Assembly (NCBI GenBank): GCA_030831045.1
Contig: JAURMB010000038.1
Span: 1 to 24,840 of the forward strand
Direction of reading: 5' to 3'
Source of the DNA: Schleiferiaceae bacterium
GTDB lineage: Bacteria; Bacteroidota; Bacteroidia; Flavobacteriales; Schleiferiaceae
Length of the DNA: 24,840 nucleotides
The position numbers and the translations under genes are program-made. Numbering within the stretch: the stretch's first letter is position 1; the number at the start of each line of letters is the position of its first letter. Below the pieces are notes generated by a model. That model was not told the DNA's origin, did not search any database, and saw only the letters and a list, made by a program, of their open reading frames with translations. Below, one piece after another: positions 1 through 7,328 of the stretch.

Positions 1-7
1 CCATCGA

Positions 8-29
8 CTAGCAGCTAGCAACTAGTTGC
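8..29. repeat. Short CTAG-rich repeat at the end of the minus-strand operon
   Basis: Three CTAG tetramers occur at 8-11, 15-18 and 22-25, exactly 7 nt apart. The last sits in a perfect 12-bp palindrome, gcaactagttgc (18-29), which contains the stop codon of the neighbouring gene. It may be the edge of a larger repeat or of a terminator beyond the window. Too little is visible to decide. Confidence 0.3.
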
Positions 30-1065
30 CTGAAATGGCCACCCGCACCGGGTTGTGGTCGCTCCACTTTTGCTTGACCACCTGGTGCTCTAGGGCAACC
101 CAGGGTCCGCTGGTCCAAACCCAGTCAATTCGCAGCGGAACGACGCGCAGTCCCCGGTAGGTACTGCCCCAGCCGGCGCCCGACTGCACGAAGCTGTCGC
201 GGCCCAGCTCTCGGAGCCTTCGGTGGCTCGCTGAGGTCGGGCTGTCGTTGAAATCGCCGAGCACCACGACCGGCCGAGGGCTGGCGGACCACCATTCGGC
301 AAGCGCTTCGACTTGAACGGAACGGGGCTCCGCCCGCCGTACCATGCGGCGGAGCAGGAGCTTGGCGCTTTGCCACCATCCAGCTTTGGCCTGTTCTGAC
401 TGGGCCTCACGCAGGTCTACGTCGGTGCTTACCAAGTGCACGTTCACGACCCGCACGGTGTCGCCCGCGGGCAGGAGCAGGTCGGCCCAAATAAACCCAA
501 TGCGACCCGAATCCCCGGGGTAATCCACTTGGTCCCACTGCACGATGGGGTAGCGGCTGTACAGCGCTAAATCGTAGGCCTCTACGCGGTGCGTGAGCTC
601 AGCCCCAAGGAACGATTCGGCCGCGGTGCCGCGGCGCACGTCCTGCAGCGCCAGTACGTCAACGTCAAGATCCACCGCAAACTGCGCCATTTCGTGCACG
701 GTAGCTGAATCGTCGGTCCACGTGCGGTTGCGCCAGTGGTGCACGTTCCACGACGCCATCGAAACCTGAGGGTCGCGGGCCGGAGCAGCCGGTCGACGCA
801 CCTGCATCCAGCTGCCCATCGGAGTCCAGAGGAGGGCGAGCAAGGTTCCGCCCAAAAGGGCCGAGGGGTGAAGGTGGGCGGTGGCCATCATGCCCCAGCC
901 CACATGGTACAGTACCAGGTAGGGCAGCAGCAGGCTAAGTGGAGCCAGCAACGCAACGTCCGTAGCCATGCCCAGCCAAGCCAGCCCCGTGATGGGCAGG
1001 GCGAGCAGCTGCGGAATCCACCACCATCGGCGGCCCCACTTACTTTTTTTGGCTGTGGCGCGCAA
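22..1065 (-). CDS. Membrane-anchored endonuclease/exonuclease/phosphatase family protein
   Basis: A 347-residue protein with a basic N-terminus, about three membrane segments (residues about 15-32, 36-60, 68-83) and then an EEP (DNase I-like) fold domain from about residue 100. Visible family motifs are SWNVHH (N107), LQDVR (140-144), VVNVHL (N208, H210), GDFNDSP (D271, N273), IDW (D314) and SDHNP (D336, H337). The family hydrolyses phosphodiester or phosphomonoester bonds using divalent metal; the substrate here is unknown, and the topology suggests a membrane-tethered catalytic domain. The motif that normally reads LQE has Asp (D142) instead of Glu. The start is TTG at 1065, overlapping the preceding rhomboid gene by 26 nt. 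The next ATG (969) would remove the first membrane segment, so the TTG is preferred. Last gene of the mutL-rhomboid operon. The family call is secure; the start is less so. Confidence 0.85.
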   Translation of the reverse strand: MRATAKKSKWGRRWWWIPQLLALPITGLAWLGMATDVALLAPLSLLLPYLVLYHVGWGMMATAHLHPSALLGGTLLALLWTPMGSWMQVRRPAAPARDPQVSMASWNVHHWRNRTWTDDSATVHEMAQFAVDLDVDVLALQDVRRGTAAESFLGAELTHRVEAYDLALYSRYPIVQWDQVDYPGDSGRIGFIWADLLLPAGDTVRVVNVHLVSTDVDLREAQSEQAKAGWWQSAKLLLRRMVRRAEPRSVQVEALAEWWSASPRPVVVLGDFNDSPTSASHRRLRELGRDSFVQSGAGWGSTYRGLRVVPLRIDWVWTSGPWVALEHQVVKQKWSDHNPVRVAISGN

Positions 1066-1828
1066 GGATTTTTCGTTCGTTAGCGGTCAAGGCATCGTAG
1101 CCTTTGGCCGAAATCTTGTCTAAAAGTTGGTCGAGGCTGGGCTCCTTTGGGCGGACTACTTCGAGCGGACGCGCCGAACGGCGTGCCGAGCGACTACCTA
1201 GGCGCAGGTCGAGCAGGTGGGGCCGGGAGGCCAAAAACCACCCGGCAGCGGCCCCCGCAAGGTGTGCAGCCCTCGCCGTCGTGTCGGGCGAAAAAAGTCC
1301 GACCAGATCCATGCCCAGCAGCACCGCGAGCACGACCCAAAGCTTGAGCTCCAGGACCATAAACAGCCGAACCTTAAAGTCGGGCATGCGCACCGCTGCC
1401 GCGGTAAACACCGCATAGACTCCGGCTGATGCGCCGACTACCCAGGCGGGCCGCCAGATGCCGGCCAGCCAGGCGCCGATTCCGCCCACGACCACGCCTA
1501 CGGCAAAAAGCTTGAGGATGCGCGTTGCCGGCCACAGGGTTTCGAGCAGGGAGGCGGTGAAGTACAGGGTAAGCGCGTTGAACACCAAGTGAAGGAGTCC
1601 GTGGTGCAGCGCACCGTAGGTCAGCAGCGTCCAGGGCTGGTACAACGGACTCAGTCCCTCCGTGTCGAGCGATAGGTAGCGCAAGATTCCGACCTCGGCA
1701 GGCCATCCGACCAACCAACCGATGACTTCGAGCACGGTCTGGATACCAAAAACGAGCACAAGCCCCGCGATCAGCCGGTTGATGGGGCTGTGCTGGGTCC
1801 ACATGCGAAGCTGGTCCAACGGGCTCAC
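1040..1828 (-). CDS. Rhomboid family intramembrane serine protease with C-terminal tail
   Basis: A 262-residue polytopic membrane protein of the rhomboid family, which cleaves substrate proteins within the membrane. The N-terminal HxxxN motif is H80-LVF-N84, the catalytic serine lies in GASAG (S134), and the catalytic histidine is in AAHLAG (H189), so the Ser-His dyad is intact. After the last membrane helix comes a soluble tail of about 60 residues ending in a conserved-looking segment (LDQLLDKISAKGYDALT), a C-terminal module common in Bacteroidota rhomboids. The start is taken as GTG at 1828, 13 nt after the upstream rhomboid stop; an ATG at 1804 would give a protein 8 residues shorter and is a fair alternative. 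The substrate is unknown. It lies directly downstream of a second rhomboid, an arrangement I recall as common in this phylum. Confidence 0.9.
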   Translation of the reverse strand: MSPLDQLRMWTQHSPINRLIAGLVLVFGIQTVLEVIGWLVGWPAEVGILRYLSLDTEGLSPLYQPWTLLTYGALHHGLLHLVFNALTLYFTASLLETLWPATRILKLFAVGVVVGGIGAWLAGIWRPAWVVGASAGVYAVFTAAAVRMPDFKVRLFMVLELKLWVVLAVLLGMDLVGLFSPDTTARAAHLAGAAAGWFLASRPHLLDLRLGSRSARRSARPLEVVRPKEPSLDQLLDKISAKGYDALTANERKILARHSQKK

Positions 1829-1841
1829 GGCGTGGGCTGGT

Positions 1842-2528
1842 TTAGAATCGGGTGCGGCTCGACTGCCATTTGCGAATCAACAGGTAGCCAAACAGCATTC
1901 CGCCGACGTGGGCAAAGTGCGCGATGCTCGAGCCCGACGAGGCGACGCCGTTGAACAGTTCGAAGAGTCCGTAGATGGCCACAAAGTACTTGGCCTTGAT
2001 GGGCAGCAAGAAGTAGAGGTAAATCTGCTGGTTGGGGTACATCATGCCAAATCCCAGCAGCAGTCCAAACACAGCGCCAGAGGCCCCAACCGTCGGTGTT
2101 AGCGCGAGCGACTGCATATGGTACAGGGCCTCGACGCTGCCGCTGAGCTGGTGCAGGTTCGACGCCTGAAGGTATTCCCAGTAGTTCACGCCGAGGTGCA
2201 GCGCGGCGGCGCCAAATCCGGTCGCAAAGTAGTAGGTCAAAAAGCGCTGGCTTCCCCAGCGGTTTTCGAGCGGAGTCCCAAACATCCAGAGGGCAAACAT
2301 GTTGCCCAATATGTGACCCAAGTTGCTGGTATCGTGCAAGAAAAGATGGGTAACCAGCTGGAACGGTTTAAACAGTTCGCTTACGGGCAAGTAGAGCCCA
2401 AACTGCCCCACGACGTCAAAGCCCATGCGGCCAAAAACGATGCTAGCAAAAAAGGCGAGTCCGTTGATGATCAACAAGTTCTTCACCACGGGCGGAAGAA
2501 AGCTGAATCCAGAAGGTCGGTAGTGCAT
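1842..2528 (-). CDS. Rhomboid family intramembrane serine protease
   Basis: A 228-residue rhomboid protease with about six membrane segments. Motifs: H72-ILG-N76, catalytic serine in GASGAVFG (S150), and HFAHVGG with catalytic histidine H207. There is no extra soluble C-terminal domain, unlike the downstream paralogue. The ATG at 2528 (protein starting MHYRPSGF) is chosen: it lies 2 nt after the mutL stop, and upstream in-frame codons would only overlap mutL with non-rhomboid sequence. It is therefore almost certainly co-transcribed and translationally coupled with mutL. The two rhomboids differ clearly in sequence and tail, so they are diverged paralogues rather than a recent duplication. 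Substrates cannot be inferred. Confidence 0.93.
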   Translation of the reverse strand: MHYRPSGFSFLPPVVKNLLIINGLAFFASIVFGRMGFDVVGQFGLYLPVSELFKPFQLVTHLFLHDTSNLGHILGNMFALWMFGTPLENRWGSQRFLTYYFATGFGAAALHLGVNYWEYLQASNLHQLSGSVEALYHMQSLALTPTVGASGAVFGLLLGFGMMYPNQQIYLYFLLPIKAKYFVAIYGLFELFNGVASSGSSIAHFAHVGGMLFGYLLIRKWQSSRTRF

Positions 2529-2530
2529 GC

Positions 2531-4333
2531 TTAAAAGAATCGGGCCAGTTCGTCGGCGTTCAAAAGTCGAGCCGTGGGGCGGCCCAGGTCGTCGGTCCAG
2601 GGGTCGCTGCAGGCAAAAAGTCGGTCGATGATGTCTTGGGTGTCGCCCCGCCGTCGCGGGTGCGCGCTGAGCCATTGGCTAACCCAGGTGCGGAGTTCGC
2701 TTGGGTCGTCCGGGTCGACGTGCGCCAGCCCTTGAAGCCAATCGATGGCCGATTCCGGGGCGCAGTGCCCGGGGCCGGCGGTCCAGGTCCAGCCCTCGGC
2801 ATCGGTTTGCCACGCAAATCCCCAGGCGGCAAGGCGGTCTTGCCAGGCGTCGATCAGCCCGGGGTTGGGGGTCCATTCCAGCGGAAAGAGCCAGTTCTGC
2901 CCCGAGTGGGGGTGGGCATCGAGCCAGCGTTCGAGGTCAATGCGGCGCTGCGCCCGATCCAAGTGGACCACCACGAGCTTGTCGGGCATGGGCACGAGCG
3001 CAAACGTTCCAGCAATGCTTAGGGCCGCGGCCGCCGGATTGGGTCGGCGCATACCGGAGTCGAGAACTTCTTCGTTCCAACCGGAACTGGGCAGTTCGAG
3101 CTCGTGCTGCACTCCGTGGCCCTCGACCGCGGGCGGAGCCAAAAATTCCAAGCTGCGAGCGGCTGCAGCGGCGCTGCTACCGTTGCCGTTGCTGCTATTG
3201 CCGTTGCCGCGGGGGGCCGACTCCGCCAAAAACGGATTGTAGTTCGGATTTACGTAAATGCCTGGGGCTTCGGGCCTGCTGCGGGTGCTCCAGTCGATGT
3301 GTTCGCCGACGGGAACCTCAAAGTCTAGCGTGGGCGCGATTTGGTGGATGCCGAGGGCGCGCCGCACGGCGCTCCGCACCACCGCATACACCCCGCGCTC
3401 GTCGTCAAACTTCACCTCGGTTTTGGCCGGATGCACGTTGACGTCAATGCGCTCGGGATTGAGGTTCAGGTACAGCACGTAGGCTGGATGCTGATCGCCC
3501 GAAATCAGGCCTTCAAAAGCCTCGAGCACCGCACGATGGATGTAAGGACTGCGCACCGTTCGGCGGTTGACAAACAAAAACTGGTCGCCGCGGGTCTTGC
3601 GGGCGGCCTCGGGCCGTAGCACAAAACCGTGCACGTGCACCAGGTCGGTTGTTTCGTCGACGGGCACGAGTTTTTCGTTGCTTCGCCGGCCGAGCACGGC
3701 GGTGGTCCGCTGCCGAAGGTTGCCGGGCTCAAACACGCGTTCGTCGGCATTTTGGTGGCGGAGGACCATGCGCACCTCCGGGTGAGCGAGGGCCAGCGCG
3801 TCAAACGTTTCAAGGACGTGCTTGAACTCTACGGGGTCCGACTTCAAAAACTGGCGCCGCGCCGGAACGTTAAAAAACAGGTTGTCCAGGCTGACGCTCG
3901 TCCCCACGGGGCCGGGGCTGGGCATGCTGCCTTCGTGCTGTCCTCCGGAGCAGCGCAGCTCAATGCCCACTTCGTGTTCGGCGGTTCGCGACCGAAGCTT
4001 GACGTGGCCCACGGCCGCCATCGAGGCGAGGGCTTCGCCGCGAAAACCCATGGTTGTCAGGGCAAAAAGGTCGTCGGGCTCGCGGAGCTTTGACGTCGCA
4101 TGGCGGACCAACGCCATGGGCAGGTCTTCGGGCGCAATACCGTGGCCGTTGTCGCGCACCTGAATGCGGGTGCGTCCGGCGTCGAGCAACGCAACTTCGA
4201 TTTCGGTGGCCCCAGCGTCGAGGGCGTTTTCTACCAATTCCTTGACGACCGACGAAGGCCGCTGCACGACTTCGCCGGCGGCGACGAGGTTGGCCACCGA
4301 CTCGGGGAGCGCGAGAATGGGGGGCAGGCTCAT
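2531..4333 (-). CDS. mutL: DNA mismatch repair protein MutL
   Basis: A 600-residue MutL, which couples mismatch recognition by MutS to downstream repair. The N-terminal GHKL ATPase is intact: KELVEN (catalytic E32, Mg-binding N36), DNGHGI (61-66), RHATSKL (78-83) and the MutL signature GFRGEAL (96-102). The transducer domain carries the lysine motif NVHPAKTEVKF. A low-complexity Gly/Asn/Ser/Ala linker (about residues 375-400) joins it to a C-terminal dimerisation domain. There the endonuclease motif usually written DQHAxxExxxxE is degraded to HLDRAQRRIDLE (457-468), and the ACR and CPHGRP segments are also poorly matched (DDLGRPT near the end). It may therefore lack nickase activity. The ATG at 4333 overlaps the stop of the small upstream gene (ATGA), and the rhomboid follows after 2 nt. 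Confidence 0.96.
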   Translation of the reverse strand: MSLPPILALPESVANLVAAGEVVQRPSSVVKELVENALDAGATEIEVALLDAGRTRIQVRDNGHGIAPEDLPMALVRHATSKLREPDDLFALTTMGFRGEALASMAAVGHVKLRSRTAEHEVGIELRCSGGQHEGSMPSPGPVGTSVSLDNLFFNVPARRQFLKSDPVEFKHVLETFDALALAHPEVRMVLRHQNADERVFEPGNLRQRTTAVLGRRSNEKLVPVDETTDLVHVHGFVLRPEAARKTRGDQFLFVNRRTVRSPYIHRAVLEAFEGLISGDQHPAYVLYLNLNPERIDVNVHPAKTEVKFDDERGVYAVVRSAVRRALGIHQIAPTLDFEVPVGEHIDWSTRSRPEAPGIYVNPNYNPFLAESAPRGNGNSSNGNGSSAAAAARSLEFLAPPAVEGHGVQHELELPSSGWNEEVLDSGMRRPNPAAAALSIAGTFALVPMPDKLVVVHLDRAQRRIDLERWLDAHPHSGQNWLFPLEWTPNPGLIDAWQDRLAAWGFAWQTDAEGWTWTAGPGHCAPESAIDWLQGLAHVDPDDPSELRTWVSQWLSAHPRRRGDTQDIIDRLFACSDPWTDDLGRPTARLLNADELARFF

Positions 4334-4587
4334 CTCAGGAGCAGCGAAGCCAAAACCAACAACGCGCCAAAAATGCCGGCCATGCGCAAAAATTGGCTGC
4401 TACCAGCAGATCGGGTGGTCCGCTTCGCCGACCACGCCTCGTGCAGCCGCTCCTTACGCGACGCAGGATCGCTACCTGCGTCTTGGCCGAGTTGAGCAAG
4501 GCGTTCCTTGCGTTCGTCGTAGTAGCGGTGCTGCAGCTGAAAACCGCGGGGTTTGCTCTGGTTTTTAAACAGGGAAAAAAGCGCCAT
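4330..4587 (-). CDS. Small single-pass membrane protein upstream of mutL, function unknown
   Basis: An 85-residue protein with a basic, charged N-terminal part (KPRGF, then HRYYDERKERL at 20-30) and one C-terminal hydrophobic helix (about 68-84) ending in Arg. The layout suggests a tail-anchored protein with a cytoplasmic N-terminus. Small proteins of this build, with a PR.F..RYYD-like stretch, sit next to mutL in many Bacteroidota (recalled; sometimes mislabelled riboflavin synthase beta subunit). No enzymatic motif is visible. The start is the ATG at 4587, because the TTG further upstream lies inside the predicted promoter element. The stop overlaps the mutL start by 4 nt, so it is the first gene of the mutL-rhomboid operon. 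Gene reality is well supported; function is unknown. Confidence 0.8.
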   Translation of the reverse strand: MALFSLFKNQSKPRGFQLQHRYYDERKERLAQLGQDAGSDPASRKERLHEAWSAKRTTRSAGSSQFLRMAGIFGALLVLASLLLR

Positions 4588-4593
4588 ACCCCC

Positions 4594-4601
4594 CAAAGGT
4601 A
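4594..4601 (-). promoter_or_regulatory. Predicted -7 promoter element of the mutL operon
   Basis: On the minus strand this reads TACCTTTG, a perfect match to the Bacteroidota -7 consensus TAnnTTTG. Only 6 nt separate it from the ATG at 4587, implying a leaderless or very short leader. No clear TTG element lies at the expected -33 distance. Confidence 0.6.
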
Positions 4602-4616
4602 CCGCGATTTTTGGCC

Positions 4617-4623
4617 TACTTTG
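4617..4623 (+). promoter_or_regulatory. Imperfect -7 element for the GH3-bshA operon
   Basis: The plus strand reads TACTTTG, one base short of TAnnTTTG, 5 nt upstream of the ATG at 4629. It is a mirror of the opposing mutL promoter: CCCCAAAG at 4591-4598 and CTTTGGGG at 4619-4626 form an inverted repeat. No -33 motif is evident. Confidence 0.4.
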
Positions 4624-4628
4624 GGGCT

Positions 4629-7328
4629 ATGAAAGCCAAATGGATCCTCGGTGCCGCATTTTTATGCAGCCCTTTGATACACAGCGTACTGCGTGCGCAA
4701 TCCCTCGAACAGCAACTGGGCCAGCTCATCATGGTGGCGGGCTACAGCAACAAAGGCTCGGCGGAACTCGACCGCCTCGAGGACCTGGTTCGCCGCGGTG
4801 AGGTGGGCGGAATCATTTGGATGCAGGGCGGCCCCGAGCGCCAGCGGGCGGCCATTCAGCGCCTGCAAACGCTTGCGCTGAAGAAGATTCCGTTGATGAT
4901 GGCCCAAGACGCCGAATGGGGTGCGGCGATGCGGCTTGACAGTGTGCCGCGCCTGCCGTGGCCGCTGACCTTGGGGGCCACGGGCGACACCGGGCTCGCT
5001 CGCCGTTACGGCCGTGCGTTGGCTACCGAATCGCGCATGCTGGGCATTCACGTCAACTTTTCGCCGGTCGTCGACGTCAACACCAACCCGCGCAACCCCA
5101 TCATCGGACAGCGCGCCCTGGGGAGCGATCCGCACCGCGTCGCGCTGCTCGCGAAGGCCCAAATTCGCGGAATGGAGCAGGCCGGAGTCATGGCCTGCGT
5201 CAAGCACTTCCCCGGCCACGGCGACACGGAGTCCGACAGCCACCACACGCTGCCCACGGTGGGTCGTCCGATTCGTGAGCTCCGTCGTCTGGACCTGGCT
5301 CCGTTTGCCGCAACCTTTGATGCGGGTGTTGGCTCGGTCATGGTGGCGCACGTGAACGTTCCGGCGCTTGATCCGAGCGGAACCCCGGCCTCGCTCAGCA
5401 AGGCCGTGGTCACCCACTGGATGCGCGACAGCCTGAAGTACGAGGGGCTCAGCTTTACGGACGCCCTCAACATGAAGGGGGTGGCGCAGGACCTCGCCCC
5501 GGGTGAACTTGAGGTTCGCGCGTTTGAGGCGGGCCACGACGTGCTGCTTTTTGTTGGGAACCCACGGGCCGCCATCAACGCCCTGAAAGCCGCAGTGCGC
5601 AGCGGACGCATTGATTCGGCCGAGGTCCATCGCCGCTACCTGCGCATCATCGACGCCAAAATGCGTTGGAACTGTGCCGCGCCCCTACCGCCCGCCGACT
5701 ACGAAGCCCAAAGGGCCGAATGGGATGCCTTGCGCCGCGAAATCTACGCCCAGGCGTTTACCGCGGTAAAGGCAGCACCCGCCTGCGACGCGGTGGAGTT
5801 TGTGGGTGAAGGAACCCCGCCCGAAGGGCTCCGCGCCGCAACCGCCACAGACCAGCGGGTGGTCCTGATTTTTGGTCCGTCGACCTCCACCGCCTGGAAA
5901 AAGGGAGCCTGGACCGAAGAAATGAAGTCCGCCCTAGCTAAGCACCGCGCAGCAGGACGCCGCGTCGCGGTGGTGCACCTGGGCAACCCCTACGGCCTGC
6001 GCGGGCAGCCCGTCGAAGACCTAGAAGGCCTTTGGGTGGGCTACGAAAACACGCCGGAGACTCGGGAACGTGCGGTGCGTGTGGCCAAAGGCCAGCACGT
6101 GGCCCCTGGAACCCTGCCGGTCAGCGGAATTCCTGCGCCCCGTCAGCTGCAGCCCCTCAGCGCTGCTGACGCCGGATTTGCGCCCGACCTCGAGCGACGC
6201 ATCGCCGACGTAGTGCAGCGCGGCCTCGACGCCAACGCCTACCCGGGATGCCAGGTGGTGGTGGCCCGCCACGGTTCGCTGGTCGTCAACAAGGGCTACG
6301 GAACGCTTGACGGCAGCCAAAAAGTGAATCCCGAAACGATTTATGACTTGGCGTCGGTGACCAAAATCATGGCCAGTGTGCCGCTTCTGCTTGAAGTCTA
6401 CGACGAAGAAGGTCCGGGCTTTTTGACGCGCACGATGGACCAACTGCTTCCGGAGCTCAAGGGGTCCGCCATCGGTCGCGCCAAGGTGCAGGACGTGCTC
6501 GCCCACCAGTCGGGACTGCCCGCCTGGCTGCCGTTTTATACTTCGATGCTCCGCCAAGACGGCGGGTACGATCACCGCTACCTGCGCACCGTGCGCGACA
6601 CGGTGTACCGCCTGCCGGTGGCTCCTGGAATCTGGGCCGCCCACTGGATGCACGACACCCTTATCGCTCGAATTGCTCGGGCGCCGCTCGGCCCTAAGGT
6701 CTACGAGTATTCCGACCTCGGATACTACCTTTTTCAGCGCTTTTTGGAGCGCCGCGACGGGCGCAGCATCGAGCGCCAGCTTGAAGACGACTGGTACGGT
6801 CCGCTGGGCGCGGAACTTTGCTTTAACCCGACGCCCTCCGACCGAATCGCTCCGACCGAAAACGACCGGCGCTTTCGCAAGCAGCAGCTGCGCGGAACCG
6901 TGCACGACCAAGGAGCCGCGCTGCTCGGAGGGGTCGCCGGCCACGCGGGCGTTTTTGGGACCGCCGAAGGGGTCGCCCAAATGATGCAGCTTTTTCTCGA
7001 CGGGGGGCGCGCCAACGGGCAGCACTTTGCAAGCAGCGAGGCGCTCCAACGGTTCACCGCCTGCTTGGCCTGCGATCAGGGCAACCGGCGCGGACTGGGT
7101 TTTGACAAGCGCCAGCTCTCGGGCGGCGGACCAGCCTGCCTTTGCGCGAGCCGCGAGAGCTTCGGCCACACCGGATTCACCGGTACCTTTGCCTGGGCCG
7201 ATCCGCAAACGGGCATAGTGCTCGTATTTCTTTCGAACCGCGTTTATCCTGATGCCAGTGTCAACAAACTCGCCCAAATGGGCATTCGCACCGACCTTCA
7301 GCAGGTGGTGTATAGCGCTTTGCTTTAG
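4629..7328 (+). CDS. Exported GH3 (NagZ-like) glycosidase fused to a beta-lactamase/AmiE-like serine hydrolase
   Basis: An 899-residue two-enzyme fusion with an N-terminal Sec signal peptide (hydrophobic core residues about 5-20, probable cleavage after LRA). Residues about 25-340 are a glycoside hydrolase family 3 domain of the NagZ type: the loop KHFPGHGDTESDSHH (192-206) carries the Asp-His pair, and the nucleophile is D278 in FTDALNMKG. A GH3 C-terminal alpha/beta domain follows (to about 505). The rest is a serine beta-lactamase/class C-like domain with SVTK (S576, K579), YSD in the Tyr-x-Asn position and HTG in place of KTG. In Bacillus, separate NagZ and AmiE (beta-lactamase-like N-acetylmuramoyl-L-alanine amidase) act in sequence on muropeptides, so peptidoglycan turnover in the periplasm is the likely role (inference). 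The ATG at 4629 is chosen for its signal peptide. First gene of the plus operon. Confidence 0.9.
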   Translation: MKAKWILGAAFLCSPLIHSVLRAQSLEQQLGQLIMVAGYSNKGSAELDRLEDLVRRGEVGGIIWMQGGPERQRAAIQRLQTLALKKIPLMMAQDAEWGAAMRLDSVPRLPWPLTLGATGDTGLARRYGRALATESRMLGIHVNFSPVVDVNTNPRNPIIGQRALGSDPHRVALLAKAQIRGMEQAGVMACVKHFPGHGDTESDSHHTLPTVGRPIRELRRLDLAPFAATFDAGVGSVMVAHVNVPALDPSGTPASLSKAVVTHWMRDSLKYEGLSFTDALNMKGVAQDLAPGELEVRAFEAGHDVLLFVGNPRAAINALKAAVRSGRIDSAEVHRRYLRIIDAKMRWNCAAPLPPADYEAQRAEWDALRREIYAQAFTAVKAAPACDAVEFVGEGTPPEGLRAATATDQRVVLIFGPSTSTAWKKGAWTEEMKSALAKHRAAGRRVAVVHLGNPYGLRGQPVEDLEGLWVGYENTPETRERAVRVAKGQHVAPGTLPVSGIPAPRQLQPLSAADAGFAPDLERRIADVVQRGLDANAYPGCQVVVARHGSLVVNKGYGTLDGSQKVNPETIYDLASVTKIMASVPLLLEVYDEEGPGFLTRTMDQLLPELKGSAIGRAKVQDVLAHQSGLPAWLPFYTSMLRQDGGYDHRYLRTVRDTVYRLPVAPGIWAAHWMHDTLIARIARAPLGPKVYEYSDLGYYLFQRFLERRDGRSIERQLEDDWYGPLGAELCFNPTPSDRIAPTENDRRFRKQQLRGTVHDQGAALLGGVAGHAGVFGTAEGVAQMMQLFLDGGRANGQHFASSEALQRFTACLACDQGNRRGLGFDKRQLSGGGPACLCASRESFGHTGFTGTFAWADPQTGIVLVFLSNRVYPDASVNKLAQMGIRTDLQQVVYSALL

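Noticed and set aside
1040..2528. Rhomboid pair as a recent tandem duplication
   Set aside because: Apart from the family motifs the sequences differ strongly, and only one has the C-terminal module.
3157..3217. Short repeats of NNCCGTTGC type in mutL
   Set aside because: They encode the low-complexity linker expected between MutL domains; there is no sign of a phase-variable tract.
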